Origin: an uncultured delta proteobacterium
Lineage (GTDB): Bacteria; Desulfobacterota; Desulfobulbia; Desulfobulbales; Desulfocapsaceae
Length of the DNA: 64,000 nt
Reading direction: 5' to 3'
Assembly (NCBI GenBank): GCA_903901335.1
Contig: CAIUQR010000061.1
Location: 1 to 64,000 of the forward strand
Numbering within the stretch: the stretch's first letter is position 1; each line of letters opens with the position of its first letter. Below are positions 36,419-45,511 of the stretch, in pieces. Made by a program: the position numbers and the translations under genes. The notes under the pieces were generated by a model that ran no database searches, was not told the origin of the DNA, and saw only the letters and a program-made list of their open reading frames with translations.

Positions 36419-37210
36419 TTGAAAAGGTTGAAGACGAGAAATTCTATTTGTTGCCTGGCCGTATTTCTTGGGCTGGCCGTTCTTTTCATTTCCACGGCCC
36501 AGGCTAAAAAAGATCCCTATACCGAATCACTGAAGTTTAATGCGCAAAAATATTATTGGGGAAATGAAGTCCGCCAGAACTTGCCGAAGTCATTTTCACT
36601 CTATCTCCAGGCCGCGCAGAAAGGAGATACGGAGGCCCAGTTTATAGTAGGAGGCATGTATTTCAAAGGAGTAGGGACAGAAAAAAACCCGAAAGAGGCC
36701 TTCAAATGGCTCTACAAGGCAGCGGTAAACGGTGAAAGTACCCCCCAGTCACAAAAAATTCTAGGTCAGGCCTTTCTGCTGGGAAATGGAGTGCCCCAGA
36801 ATTATACAAAGTCAATTCAATGGTATGAGAAAGCTTCTGAGAATGGGGATCATGACGCCCAGAATGAATTAGCGTTTCTCTATTATGTCGGAAAAGGTGT
36901 TGAACAGGATTTCACTGCCTCCTTTAAGTGGTTTGAAAAAGCTGCCAAAGGAGGTCTGGCTGTCGCCCAGTATAACGTCGGCATTATGTGGTATACCGGA
37001 AACGGAGTTGAAAAACCGGACATGATTCAGGCCTATACCTGGTTGAGTCTGGCTGCAGCAAATGGCCATCAGGATGCATCTGCCGCCAGCAAATACATAG
37101 AGACCGTCCTCAATGCCTCTGAGCTGAAACAAGGCCAGCAGCAGGCTGTCGTGCTCTACGATCAAATCAATGCACAAAAACCAGAGCCGGACAAAGAGGA
37201 ACAGCACTAA
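36419..37210 (+). CDS. Secreted Sel1-repeat protein
   Basis: About 263 residues from a TTG at 36419, which places a clean signal peptide first ('RNSICCLAVFLGLAVLFISTAQA'). A longer reading from 36320 would overlap the ycaO gene. The mature protein contains about five Sel1 repeats, each with the AQ..LG..Y..G.GV pattern ('AQFIVGGMYFKGVGTEKNPKEAFKWL' compressed, 'SQKILGQAFLLGNGVPQN', 'AQNELAFLYYVGKGVEQD', 'AQYNVGIMWYTGNGVEKP'). Such solenoids bind proteins in the periplasm. It ends against the convergent STAS gene with a four-base overlap. Start site is uncertain. Confidence 0.75.
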   Translation: MKRLKTRNSICCLAVFLGLAVLFISTAQAKKDPYTESLKFNAQKYYWGNEVRQNLPKSFSLYLQAAQKGDTEAQFIVGGMYFKGVGTEKNPKEAFKWLYKAAVNGESTPQSQKILGQAFLLGNGVPQNYTKSIQWYEKASENGDHDAQNELAFLYYVGKGVEQDFTASFKWFEKAAKGGLAVAQYNVGIMWYTGNGVEKPDMIQAYTWLSLAAANGHQDASAASKYIETVLNASELKQGQQQAVVLYDQINAQKPEPDKEEQH

Positions 37211-37620
37211 TTTGGATTAAGTGAGAGTAGTCCATCCTCAACAGAATCGAATGAAATGACTTTGCGGATATTTTGTTTGATTTTTTCACTCGCAAAGGAC
37301 ATTCCCAATCCGTCATCCGTAATCACTCCAAAACGTTTTAGAATCTCCAGGACCTCCGGTCGTGCTTTGCAAAGGCCAAGGAGTTGAATTTTATTGTTCA
37401 TGATTATAGAGCCGAAGATCCCGATCAGACTGGAGCTGATTGAATGAAAAGGAGAAAGGTCTACAAAGAGAAACGTATCGAGATCGCATTCATGGAATTT
37501 TGTGCTGGTGGTAAAATCGAGAAGGGTGTTTTTCAGGACGTCTGAATTCTCATTTTCATCGCTCAGCTCGGTGAGTTTTATAATACACACTCTCCCGTCA
37601 CATACAGTTATCTCAGACAT
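37207..37620 (-). CDS. STAS-domain protein (anti-sigma-factor-antagonist-like)
   Basis: The 137-residue protein begins 'MSEITVCDGRVCIIKLTELS' and contains 'DTFLFVDLSPFHSISSSLIGIFGSIIMNNKIQLLGLCKARPEVLEILKRFGV' in outline: strand, DLS..HSISSS phosphoacceptor-like helix cap, then a helix and strand. This is the STAS fold of SpoIIAA-like antagonists, with the conserved DSSG-type position reading 'HSISSS'. The ATG at 37620 is chosen for its GGAGG seven bases upstream. An upstream in-frame start at 37683 lacks one. No cognate kinase or sigma factor is next to it. Confidence 0.72.
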   Translation of the reverse strand: MSEITVCDGRVCIIKLTELSDENENSDVLKNTLLDFTTSTKFHECDLDTFLFVDLSPFHSISSSLIGIFGSIIMNNKIQLLGLCKARPEVLEILKRFGVITDDGLGMSFASEKIKQNIRKVISFDSVEDGLLSLNPN

Positions 37621-38040
37621 TGCTGAACCTCCATCCAGATGGATTCCTGCATTAATTCGATAAATATTCCCCATGCCGATCATCGGGATATACAGTTAAG
37701 AATATCCGGTTGCTGCTGTTAGTTTCTCCTTTATCGGGGAGGAATGTCAAGAGAAAATCAACGGCGGGATCAGTGACCGTAAACGGAACATGAATACAAA
37801 TATTAAACAGGATTTATCGGAAATATTCCGAATCATTTCCACTGCTTCTATTGTCAGGTATACGTAGAAGCAGGTGGGGCCCTTTAAACTTTTTCGGCAC
37901 ATTTTTTTCTGATGGCTATTCACTATATTTCTGTCAAGAAAAATGGTATTAAGTAATCTTTTTGAGATCGGGAGCCTGTATCTCAACGGCCGATAAAGAC
38001 CTGTGGTAGATGAACGTTGACCCTAACCGTAATGTAACTC
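37621..38040. other. Intergenic region before the cobalamin operon
   Basis: These 420 bases separate the divergent STAS gene and cbiG. No supported ORF is seen; a 79-residue minus-strand ORF (37747-37986) has no recognisable domain. I looked for the cobalamin riboswitch boxes (GCCACTG, and a GTCAGGA-type 3' box) and found only a partial resemblance near 37853, so a B12 riboswitch is not supported. Promoters for both flanking genes presumably lie here. Confidence 0.5.
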
Positions 38041-38043
38041 TTG

Positions 38044-39036
38044 ATGAAGACAGCCGTTATTGCCCTGACTGCCGGTGGAAAGGATTTGGCCGGGAGACTT
38101 TCTGTATCCCTTGATGAATGCATCCTGTGCTGCCCGCAACATGGTGTGGCTGCAGAAATAAAAAGGCTTTGGGGTCAGGTCGAAGGACTCATTTGCATCA
38201 TGGCTGCAGGAATTGTTGTACGATCGATTGCCCCTTTGTGCAAAAATAAAAAGAAAGACCCGTGTGTGGTCGTACTCGATGAAAAGGGGGAATTCGTGAT
38301 CAGTCTTCTCTCCGGACATCTGGGAGGCGGGAACGCTCTGGCCCGGGAGATTGCCCGGATTATCGGTGGAAAGCCGGTGATTACAACGGCCTCCGACGTT
38401 ACCGGTCATACTGCCATTGACCTATGGGTGGCCGGCAATGACCTGATTATAGCAAATCCGGAGATGCTGACCACCCTGTCGGCCAGGTTGGTAAATGTCG
38501 GCACGCTTGCATTTTTCTCGGATCAGGCTGTCGATGGTCTTCCGGAAGATTTTTGTCCGCATGAAAAAATCAACCATGCAGATATAGTAATTTCTCCTTT
38601 TTATCCGGATACATATGATCGATTCTGGCTGATTCCGACAAATTTATTTATTGGTTTTGGCTGTAACCGTGGTACTACTGTTGCGGAATTTACGTCGGCC
38701 TTTGACGATCTGTGCAGGACGCATCGTATTGACCCGCGTGCAGTTGCCGGACTTGCAAGTATCGATCTGAAAAATGATGAGGAAGGCTTGGTGGATTTTG
38801 CCAAGAAGAATCGGCTGCCGATACGCTTTTTTTCGAAAAATGAATTAAATACAGTCCCCGGAATTACCGTCTCGGAGGCGGCATTGAGGATAACAGGGGC
38901 AAAAGGGGTCGCGGAACCGGCGGCCATTCTGGCGGCATCTTCGGATTGTGGACCCGGACGGCTTCTTATCAGGAAAATGAAATGGAAAAATGTCACAGCG
39001 GCTGTGGCCGCGAAAAAAATATGGCTCAAGGGATAA
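38044..39036 (+). CDS. cbiG: Cobalt-precorrin 5A hydrolase CbiG
   Basis: The 330-residue enzyme opens the lactone ring of cobalt-precorrin-5A in the anaerobic B12 pathway, releasing the two-carbon unit. The N-terminal domain has 'GLICIMAAGIVVRSIAPL', the middle 'VISLLSGHLGGGNALAREIA' and 'ITTASDVTGHTAIDLW', and the C-terminal CbiG_C domain 'LFIGFGCNRGTT', 'LASIDLKNDEEGLVDFAK' and 'GVAEPAAILAAS'. All three modules are present. Start is the ATG at 38044, preceded by an in-frame TTG. It begins the operon and overlaps the next gene. Confidence 0.95.
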   Translation: MKTAVIALTAGGKDLAGRLSVSLDECILCCPQHGVAAEIKRLWGQVEGLICIMAAGIVVRSIAPLCKNKKKDPCVVVLDEKGEFVISLLSGHLGGGNALAREIARIIGGKPVITTASDVTGHTAIDLWVAGNDLIIANPEMLTTLSARLVNVGTLAFFSDQAVDGLPEDFCPHEKINHADIVISPFYPDTYDRFWLIPTNLFIGFGCNRGTTVAEFTSAFDDLCRTHRIDPRAVAGLASIDLKNDEEGLVDFAKKNRLPIRFFSKNELNTVPGITVSEAALRITGAKGVAEPAAILAASSDCGPGRLLIRKMKWKNVTAAVAAKKIWLKG

Positions 39037-39776
39037 TCAAGGTCGTCGGGACCGGTCCGGGTGGTCTCGATCATTTGACCCCTGCCGCTGAAAAAGCTCT
39101 TCGGACGGCGGATGTGGTCATCGGATACCGGACCTATCTCGAACTTATCGGCGGTCTTTTGCAGGACAAAGAGGTGATCACCTCTTCAATGATGCAGGAG
39201 GTGGAACGTTGCGCCAAGGCCTTTGAACTGGCTGAATCAGGTCGCTGTGTCGTGATGGTCTCGGGTGGCGACCCGGGTATCTATGCCATGGCCGGTTTAA
39301 TATATGAAATTGCGGTCGAGAAGGACAGCAAAATCCCGATTGAGGTTATTCCCGGCCTTGCCGCTGTGAACAGCTGCGCCGCACGACTGGGTGCTCCGCT
39401 CATGCATGATTTCGCAACAATCAGCCTCTCCGATCTCCTTACTCCCTGGGAGGTCATTAAAAAACGGTTGCATGCCGCAGCCTCAGCGGATTTCGTGATA
39501 GCCCTTTATAATCCGAAGTCAAAAAAACGGACCGAGCATATCAAGACGGCCCGGGAAATAATCATGCGCTACAGGGGCGGAAATACACCTGTTGGGATTG
39601 TAAGCGGCGCGATGCGGTCAGACGAGGTCATCACCATAACCGATCTTTCGACAATGCTTGAGGCGGATATTAATATGCAATCAACCGTCATCGTTGGTAA
39701 TTCAACGACCTTTACCTGGCATGGGCAGATGATCACTCCCCGGGGTTACAAAGATAAATATACACTCGAGTCGTAG
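39021..39776 (+). CDS. cobJ: Precorrin-3B / cobalt-factor III C17-methyltransferase
   Basis: SAM-dependent methyltransferase (CobJ/CbiH) that methylates C17 and contracts the ring. From ATG 39021 the protein has 251 residues beginning 'MAQGIIKVVGTGPGGLDHLT', with 'VVMVSGGDPGIYAMAGLI', 'IEVIPGLAAVNSCAARLGAPLMHDF', and 'FVIALYNPKSKKR'. An alternative ATG at 38982 has AGGA upstream and would add a Cys/Gly-containing stretch, so the exact start is uncertain. It overlaps the cbiG 3' end. In anaerobes the same enzyme is usually called CbiH. Confidence 0.93.
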   Translation: MAQGIIKVVGTGPGGLDHLTPAAEKALRTADVVIGYRTYLELIGGLLQDKEVITSSMMQEVERCAKAFELAESGRCVVMVSGGDPGIYAMAGLIYEIAVEKDSKIPIEVIPGLAAVNSCAARLGAPLMHDFATISLSDLLTPWEVIKKRLHAAASADFVIALYNPKSKKRTEHIKTAREIIMRYRGGNTPVGIVSGAMRSDEVITITDLSTMLEADINMQSTVIVGNSTTFTWHGQMITPRGYKDKYTLES

Positions 39777-39796
39777 AAACCGGAGATGGTGAGACG

Positions 39797-40387
39797 ATGG
39801 TTTCAGAACTCTTTTTATTGCGCCATGGAAAGACCACTCTGGCAGGAAAGTTCGCCGGTTCAACGGATGTAGATCTAAGCCCTGCAGGCATTGCGCAGGT
39901 GCAGTCGCTGCGGCCGGTGCTGGCACGAGAACGGTTCGAGAAAATTTTCTGCAGTCCGATGCACAGATGCCGGCAGACGGCCCGGTTGTTGGATCTTGAT
40001 GTCGAGATTTTGTATGCAGAAGATCTGCGGGAGATTGATTTCGGGCTGTGGGAAGGAAAAGATTTCTCCGAGATCGAAAAAAACAACCCGGAAAGCGTCC
40101 GACACTGGATTGAAGATCCGGAAGGGTTTTGTTTCCCTGAAGGCGAATGCCGGTCCGACTTTATCCTCAGGGTAGAACGCTTTAAGGCCATGCTGCAGGG
40201 GAGTGATAACGAGAAGGTACTCATTATCACCCATGGTGGAGTAATACGGCATCTCATCTGCTCGTATCTTGGTCTTTCCTTTGAAAAATATCTCCTCTTT
40301 AACATCCATGAGGCCGAATTTTCAACCTTGGACTGTTTTGCCGAGGGTGGGGTGCTGACCGGGCTGAATAAAGGCGGAGCGCAATAA
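39797..40387 (+). CDS. cobC: Histidine phosphatase, probable alpha-ribazole phosphatase
   Basis: The 196-residue protein has the phosphoglycerate-mutase-like catalytic 'LRHGKT' (Arg9, His10, Gly11), 'DVDLSPAGIAQV', 'CSPMHRCRQTA', 'EIDFGLWEGK' and the second histidine in 'ITHGGVIRH'. By sequence it is a broad-family phosphatase. Its position between cobJ and cobU supports dephosphorylation of alpha-ribazole 5'-phosphate or adenosylcobalamin 5'-phosphate. It overlaps cobU by one base (TAATG). Confidence 0.88.
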   Translation: MVSELFLLRHGKTTLAGKFAGSTDVDLSPAGIAQVQSLRPVLARERFEKIFCSPMHRCRQTARLLDLDVEILYAEDLREIDFGLWEGKDFSEIEKNNPESVRHWIEDPEGFCFPEGECRSDFILRVERFKAMLQGSDNEKVLIITHGGVIRHLICSYLGLSFEKYLLFNIHEAEFSTLDCFAEGGVLTGLNKGGAQ

Positions 40388-40926
40388 TGGGAAAGCTGAT
40401 CCTTGTCACCGGCGGCACCAGAAGCGGCAAGAGTGGCTTTGCCCAAAATCTTGCCGAATCTCTGGCAGGGCCACGGTATTTCATTGCCACCTGCCCCAAG
40501 GTCGATCCGGAGATGGATGAACGGATACGACGGCATCAACAGGCAAGGGATGTTGGTGAGTGGTGGACGATTGAGGAGGAGATCGATCTTGGCGGCATCT
40601 TTGGCAGAGTTCGGGATTCGCGGGTCTGCCTTGTTGATTGCCTTACCCTGTGGGTGAACAACCTGCTCTTCAGGGAGGAGCAGGCGGGGAGGATTTTGAC
40701 GGAACAGCGTATGCGAAATCATTGTGAAGAAGTCATTGAACAAATAAAGAAATATGCCGGGACGACCATCTGTGTGACCAATGAGGTGGGGATGGGGATC
40801 GTTCCGGAAAATGCCGCTGCCAGACTCTACAGGGATCTGGTCGGCAGCTGCAATCAGATTATCGCGCAGGCTGCGGACGAAGTTATACTGGTAAGCTGTG
40901 GTATCCCACTTGTTTTGAAAGACTAG
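40387..40926 (+). CDS. cobU: Adenosylcobinamide kinase / guanylyltransferase
   Basis: The 179-residue bifunctional enzyme phosphorylates adenosylcobinamide and then transfers GMP. Walker A is 'VTGGTRSGKSGFAQNL' (about 7-22). 'ATCPKVDPEMDERIRRHQQAR' contains the catalytic histidine region. 'VLVDCLTLWVNNLL' and 'TNEVGMGIVPENAAARLYRDLVG' follow, all matching CobU. Length is usual. It precedes cobT by 54 bases. Confidence 0.96.
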   Translation: MGKLILVTGGTRSGKSGFAQNLAESLAGPRYFIATCPKVDPEMDERIRRHQQARDVGEWWTIEEEIDLGGIFGRVRDSRVCLVDCLTLWVNNLLFREEQAGRILTEQRMRNHCEEVIEQIKKYAGTTICVTNEVGMGIVPENAAARLYRDLVGSCNQIIAQAADEVILVSCGIPLVLKD

Positions 40927-40980
40927 GAAAATATTATTTTATAATCTGCAATACGAACACTATTCAACCAGGAAGAAAAA

Positions 40981-42048
40981 ATGAGCCTGTTAGATCGAAC
41001 TGTACAACGTATTTTTCCTCAGGATGCAGTATCAAGAGATGCGGCCAAGGCCCGCCTGGAGCAGCTTGCCCTGCCTTACTGGTCACTGGGCGACCTGATG
41101 GATCTGGCTGTGGATCTGGCCGGAATGACCCGTTCCATGGCGCCGCCGGTCGCCCGCAAGGCCATTGTCACGATGGCCGGTGACCATGGGGTCGTGGCGG
41201 AAGGGGTCAGCAAGTTTCCAAGCGAAGTCACCCCGCAGATGGTCTACAATTTTGTGAACGGGGGTGCCGGTATCAATGCCCTTGCCCGGCAGGTCGGCGC
41301 TGAGGTCTTCGTCGTCGATATGGGAGTTGCGGCAGATCTGAATGATCTGGCCAAGGCGGGGAAGATCATCAATAAAAAGGTTGGATTAGGGACAGACAAT
41401 ATCGCCAGAGGCCCGGCCATGAGTCCGGCCATGGCCCAGCGGGCAATCGAATCCGGTATCGATATCGCCAATGATCTTGCTCAGCGCTTTGATGTAATCG
41501 GTACCGGTGATATGGGCATAGGAAATACCACCCCGTCAACGGCTATCGCAGCGATTATCACCGGAAAGGATGTTGCGGAACTTACCGGGCGCGGCACAGG
41601 GCTGGACGATACCCAATTAGACCATAAAATACGTATTATCAATAAGATCCTTGAAATAAATAAACCTGATTCGAAGAATGGACTGGATATTCTTGCTAAG
41701 GTCGGTGGATTCGAGATAGGCGGGATTGCAGGTCTGATCCTGGGTTGTGCCGCCAATCAGAAACCGGTGGTCGTCGACGGTTTCATCTCAACGGCAGGTG
41801 CCTTGATCGCCTATATGATCGAGCCCTTTGTCCGTGATTACATCATCTGTTCCCATCGTTCGGTCGAGCCGGGTCATAAGGCCATGCAGCAGCATCTTGG
41901 CTGTACAAAACCGCTTCTCGATCTCAACATGCGTCTTGGCGAAGGGACCGGTGGGGCTCTTGCCATGAATCTGCTTGAGGCCGCCGTGGCAATTCTGACC
42001 GAGGTTGCCACCTTTGCAGAGGCCGCGGTAGCCGGAGCGGACAAATAG
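40981..42048 (+). CDS. cobT: Nicotinate-nucleotide:dimethylbenzimidazole phosphoribosyltransferase
   Basis: The 355-residue CobT makes alpha-ribazole 5'-phosphate for the lower ligand. Motifs: 'VTMAGDHGVVAEGVS', 'FPSEVTPQMVYNFVNGGAGINALARQ', 'GTGDMGIGNTTPSTAI', 'VGGFEIGGIAGLILG', 'VVVDGFISTAGALIA' and the base-binding C-terminal 'RLGEGTGGALAMNLLEAAV' with the catalytic Glu. The active site looks complete. A plausible ribosome site (AGGAAG) precedes the ATG. Confidence 0.97.
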   Translation: MSLLDRTVQRIFPQDAVSRDAAKARLEQLALPYWSLGDLMDLAVDLAGMTRSMAPPVARKAIVTMAGDHGVVAEGVSKFPSEVTPQMVYNFVNGGAGINALARQVGAEVFVVDMGVAADLNDLAKAGKIINKKVGLGTDNIARGPAMSPAMAQRAIESGIDIANDLAQRFDVIGTGDMGIGNTTPSTAIAAIITGKDVAELTGRGTGLDDTQLDHKIRIINKILEINKPDSKNGLDILAKVGGFEIGGIAGLILGCAANQKPVVVDGFISTAGALIAYMIEPFVRDYIICSHRSVEPGHKAMQQHLGCTKPLLDLNMRLGEGTGGALAMNLLEAAVAILTEVATFAEAAVAGADK

Positions 42049-42050
42049 TC

Positions 42051-42851
42051 GTGCAATCTTTATGGAATCACAGGCTGAAAGATCTGCTGCCGTCATACAG
42101 ACAGCAGGTTTTGTGTTTTCTGGCCGCCTTTCGTTTTTTAACGATTATTCCGGTGCAGTGGCAGGCAGATAAGGATGGTGACTATTTCCAGCACAGCCTG
42201 CACTATTTCCCGGTGATTGGCGGATTGATCGGCATTGCGGCCGGGTCCATGAGTCTGTTCTTTCTGTCGTTCCTCCCTGGACCCGTTGTTGCCGTTGTCG
42301 CAATCATCCTGCTCGCGATTGTGTCAGGCTGCCTGCATCTCGACGGTCTGGCCGACACTGCCGACGGTTTTTTCAGCTCCCGGCCGAAGGAAAGAATTCT
42401 GGAGATAATGCGGGACAGCAGGACAGGGGCGATGGGCGTGATCGGTATTGCCCTGGTTCTGCTCTTGAAATTTGCCGCTCTTTCCTCTATGCCGCCGGCC
42501 CTCTTTTTTAAAGCCGTCTGTCTGATGCCGATTGCCGGCCGGTGCGCGATCGTTTTATCGATGGCTCTTCTGCCCTATGCCAGGCAGGAAGGAGGTCTCG
42601 GGCGTCTTTTTTATTCCGGACACTGTCGTTTGTCGGCAGGATGGTCCTTTGTTTTTTTGTTTGTTCTGACACCGTTTACCGGCATCAGGACGACGGTTCT
42701 CCTCTGTTGCATAACCATTGCCACAGGCCTTTTCTTTTCGATCTGGTGCAGGCGAAAGATAGGTGGAGCAACCGGTGACACCCTGGGGGCTATCTGCGAA
42801 CTGACCGAGATGGCCGTGGCCGTTGCTATGGCCAATACCATTGGATATTAA
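42051..42851 (+). CDS. cobS: Adenosylcobinamide-GDP ribazoletransferase (cobalamin synthase)
   Basis: The 266-residue membrane protein joins adenosylcobinamide-GDP and alpha-ribazole. 'FLAAFRFLTIIPV' opens the family region, and 'HLDGLADTADGFFSSRPKERILEIMRDSRTGAMGVIGI' is the diagnostic Asp-rich motif, followed by several hydrophobic segments. Start is GTG 42051, three bases after the cobT stop. The C-terminus 'GATGDTLGAICELTEMAVAV' is typical. Confidence 0.95.
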   Translation: MQSLWNHRLKDLLPSYRQQVLCFLAAFRFLTIIPVQWQADKDGDYFQHSLHYFPVIGGLIGIAAGSMSLFFLSFLPGPVVAVVAIILLAIVSGCLHLDGLADTADGFFSSRPKERILEIMRDSRTGAMGVIGIALVLLLKFAALSSMPPALFFKAVCLMPIAGRCAIVLSMALLPYARQEGGLGRLFYSGHCRLSAGWSFVFLFVLTPFTGIRTTVLLCCITIATGLFFSIWCRRKIGGATGDTLGAICELTEMAVAVAMANTIGY

Positions 42852-42860
42852 TAGATTTTA

Positions 42861-45476
42861 TTGAGTGTGAAGAAGATGTCGGTATTACCTCAGCATACTG
42901 TGGAAAAGACGGCTGCCTCTGTTCATGGTGGAAATGTGCATCGTTTGGCCCGCCAGCAGCATCTCGGCTCCCGGAAGATCCTTGATTTCAGCGCCAATAT
43001 CAATCCGTTAGGACCACCTGAATGGTTACGGGCGACTATCAGCCGCACCATTGAAAAACTTGTCCATTATCCGGACCCCGAGAGCTACGATCTGGTACGG
43101 GCCATCGCCTTGCAGTATCACGTTCCGGTAGAAACCATAATCCCCGCCAATGGGACGACTGAACTCCTCTATCATCTCCCGAAGATCCTGCATCGAAGCC
43201 GGGCAATCATTCCGATGCCGTCCTATGTCGATTACGCCAGGGTCATGAGTCTGGCCGGTATCACGGTAGAGCCGTTTCTGCTTTCTCCCGATAAGGGTTT
43301 TACCTTCGACCCCCTTGCGCTCTCTTCGTCTCTGACCGGTGATGAGGTCGTAGTGATCGGCTCACCGAACAACCCGACCGGGAAAGTGGTGGATCCGGAT
43401 GGAATCCTAAAAGTTGCCGCCGATTTCCCCAAGACTCTCTTTGTAATTGACGAGGCCTTCCTTGATTTTGTCGAGACGGGCAGGAGCCTGGCAGGCCAGG
43501 CAGATAATATCATTACATTGAATTCATTGACAAAATTTTATGCTATCCCTGGCCTGCGTCTGGGTTTTGGTGTCTTTCCGGAAGAGTACGCCGATGCCCT
43601 GCGTGCCCTCATGCCGCCGTGGACGGTCAACAGCCTGGCCCAGGCCGTTGGTGAACGGGTCTTCGATGATACACGATACAGGCAGGAATCGGTGCAACTC
43701 TGTACCAGGCTGCGCCTGGAGTTGAAGGAGGCCCTGGAGAAAATACCTGCGCTGAAGGTTTTTGACTCCGGGGCAAACTATCTGCTCTGTCGTCTGCAAA
43801 ACGGGATAGGAGCAACGACTTTGTCCGAGAAGCTCCTGCAGGACGGTATCGCCATCCGCGTCTGTGCCAATTATCACGGGCTCGATGATTCCTATTTCCG
43901 CATTGCCGTCCGGACACAGGCGGAAAATCAGGTTCTGATCGACGCCCTGGAACGGACCCTCGTGGAAAGCAGCAAACATTCAACCAGGAAAGTCCGAGTC
44001 AAAACCCCGGCGCTGATGATCCAGGGGACCTCCTCCAATGCCGGAAAATCTGTCCTGGTCACCGCTCTGTGCCGGATTTTGCTACAGGACGGGGTGCGGG
44101 TAGCCCCGTTTAAGGCCCAGAATATGTCCTTGAACTCGTTTGTCACCCTGGACGGTCTGGAGATGGGACGGGCCCAGGTGGTCCAGGCCCAGGCGGCACG
44201 GCTGGATCCAGATGTCCGGATGAATCCGGTTCTGTTGAAACCGAATTCGGATACCGGCAGTCAGGTGATCGTCAACGGGCTTCCGGTCGGCAACATGTCG
44301 GTGCTGGAATATGTCGGTTATAAAAATACGGCCTGGACGGCTGCCTGCGCAAGCTACGACGAGCTGGAGGCCCAATACGATGCAGTGATCCTGGAAGGTG
44401 CGGGATCGCCAGGTGAAGTGAATCTGAAACACCATGATATCGTTAACATGCGGATGGCCGAATATGCCGGGTCCAAGGTCCTGCTGGTCGGCGATATCGA
44501 CCGTGGCGGGGTCTATGCCGCCTTTGTCGGGACCATGGAGGTGCTGGCCGAATGGGAGAGAAACCTGATCGCGGGCTTTATCGTCAACCGGTTTCGCGGA
44601 CAGGCGTCATTGCTTGAATCCGCGCATCGGTACGTACAGTCACATACCGGCCGTGACGTTCTGGGTGTCGTGCCCTACCTGCATGACCTGGGAATTCCGG
44701 AGGAGGATTCCGTCTCCTTCAAGGCGGGACTCTTCAATGCAGTACGGCCCGGCTGTCCCCATGTCGAGATCGTTTTGATCAGCCTTCCTCATATCTCGAA
44801 CTTCACCGACATCGAGCCCTTTGTCGCCGAACCCGATGTCTATCTGCGGGTGGTCTCCCAGCTGCGGGATCTAGGGAGACCGGATGCAATTATTATCCCC
44901 GGCTCAAAAAATGTGATCGGAGATTTGAAGGCCCTGAAAGAGAGCGGGCTGGCGGAAGCCATCCGTTTATTGGCCGGAGAGGGCTGTGAGATCGTCGGCC
45001 TTTGCGGCGGCTATCAGATACTCGGAAATCGGGTTGAAGATCCGTACTCCATCGAATCCGACAGGGGCGATATTGAGGGTCTGGCCCTGCTTGATGTGGT
45101 TACCAGGCTGGAACAAAAAAAACGGCTGGTACGTCAGAAGGGGATCCATCTGGAGTCTTCACTTCCGGTCTACGGCTATGAGATCCATCATGGTATCTCA
45201 GTATCACCTCTGGCTCCTGTCCTTACATTTCAGGATGGTGCACATTGTGGTTCCGTTACCGAAAATGACCGCATCTGGGGGACCTATCTTCATGGGATCT
45301 TTGATGCCGATCCCTTCCGCCGCTGGTTTATTGATCGATTACGAAGACGGGCAGGGCTTGGCTGTGATGGACGGATTCTTGCCTCGTATGATCTGGAGCC
45401 GGCCTTTGACAGGCTGGCGGATACAGTGCGGGGGAGCCTTGACATGGACCGGGTCTATGCCCTGCTAGGTCTCTAA
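42861..45476 (+). CDS. cobD-cbiP: Fused L-threonine-O-3-phosphate decarboxylase (CobD) and cobyric acid synthase (CbiP/CobQ)
   Basis: A single 871-residue ORF. Residues about 20-370 are a class I PLP enzyme like CobD: 'HGGNVHRLA', '[13 protein letters not shown]', 'SPNNPTGKV', PLP lysine K225 in '[16 protein letters not shown]'. Residues about 382-871 are CbiP: '[23 protein letters not shown]', '[11 protein letters not shown]', '[14 protein letters not shown]', glutaminase Cys in '[12 protein letters not shown]' and His in 'GTYLHGIFD'. Both halves keep their active residues. They supply (R)-1-aminopropanol phosphate and amidate the corrin. A 10-residue linker with Lys/Arg joins them. Likely start is TTG 42861 or ATG 42876. 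Confidence 0.92.
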   Translation: MSVKKMSVLPQHTVEKTAASVHGGNVHRLARQQHLGSRKILDFSANINPLGPPEWLRATISRTIEKLVHYPDPESYDLVRAIALQYHVPVETIIPANGTTELLYHLPKILHRSRAIIPMPSYVDYARVMSLAGITVEPFLLSPDKGFTFDPLALSSSLTGDEVVVIGSPNNPTGKVVDPDGILKVAADFPKTLFVIDEAFLDFVETGRSLAGQADNIITLNSLTKFYAIPGLRLGFGVFPEEYADALRALMPPWTVNSLAQAVGERVFDDTRYRQESVQLCTRLRLELKEALEKIPALKVFDSGANYLLCRLQNGIGATTLSEKLLQDGIAIRVCANYHGLDDSYFRIAVRTQAENQVLIDALERTLVESSKHSTRKVRVKTPALMIQGTSSNAGKSVLVTALCRILLQDGVRVAPFKAQNMSLNSFVTLDGLEMGRAQVVQAQAARLDPDVRMNPVLLKPNSDTGSQVIVNGLPVGNMSVLEYVGYKNTAWTAACASYDELEAQYDAVILEGAGSPGEVNLKHHDIVNMRMAEYAGSKVLLVGDIDRGGVYAAFVGTMEVLAEWERNLIAGFIVNRFRGQASLLESAHRYVQSHTGRDVLGVVPYLHDLGIPEEDSVSFKAGLFNAVRPGCPHVEIVLISLPHISNFTDIEPFVAEPDVYLRVVSQLRDLGRPDAIIIPGSKNVIGDLKALKESGLAEAIRLLAGEGCEIVGLCGGYQILGNRVEDPYSIESDRGDIEGLALLDVVTRLEQKKRLVRQKGIHLESSLPVYGYEIHHGISVSPLAPVLTFQDGAHCGSVTENDRIWGTYLHGIFDADPFRRWFIDRLRRRAGLGCDGRILASYDLEPAFDRLADTVRGSLDMDRVYALLGL

Positions 45477-45511
45477 AATGTCAGGAAATTACCATATAAA
45501 GGCTGTTGACG

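Noticed and set aside
37840-37880. Possible cobalamin riboswitch 3' box upstream of cbiG
   Set aside because: Only a GTCAGG-like string is present. The other conserved boxes (GCCACTG and the upstream A/G-rich core) were not found at the expected spacing.
37747-37986. 79-residue minus-strand ORF in the gap before cbiG
   Set aside because: No recognisable domain, no clear ribosome site, and residue use unlike the neighbouring proteins.
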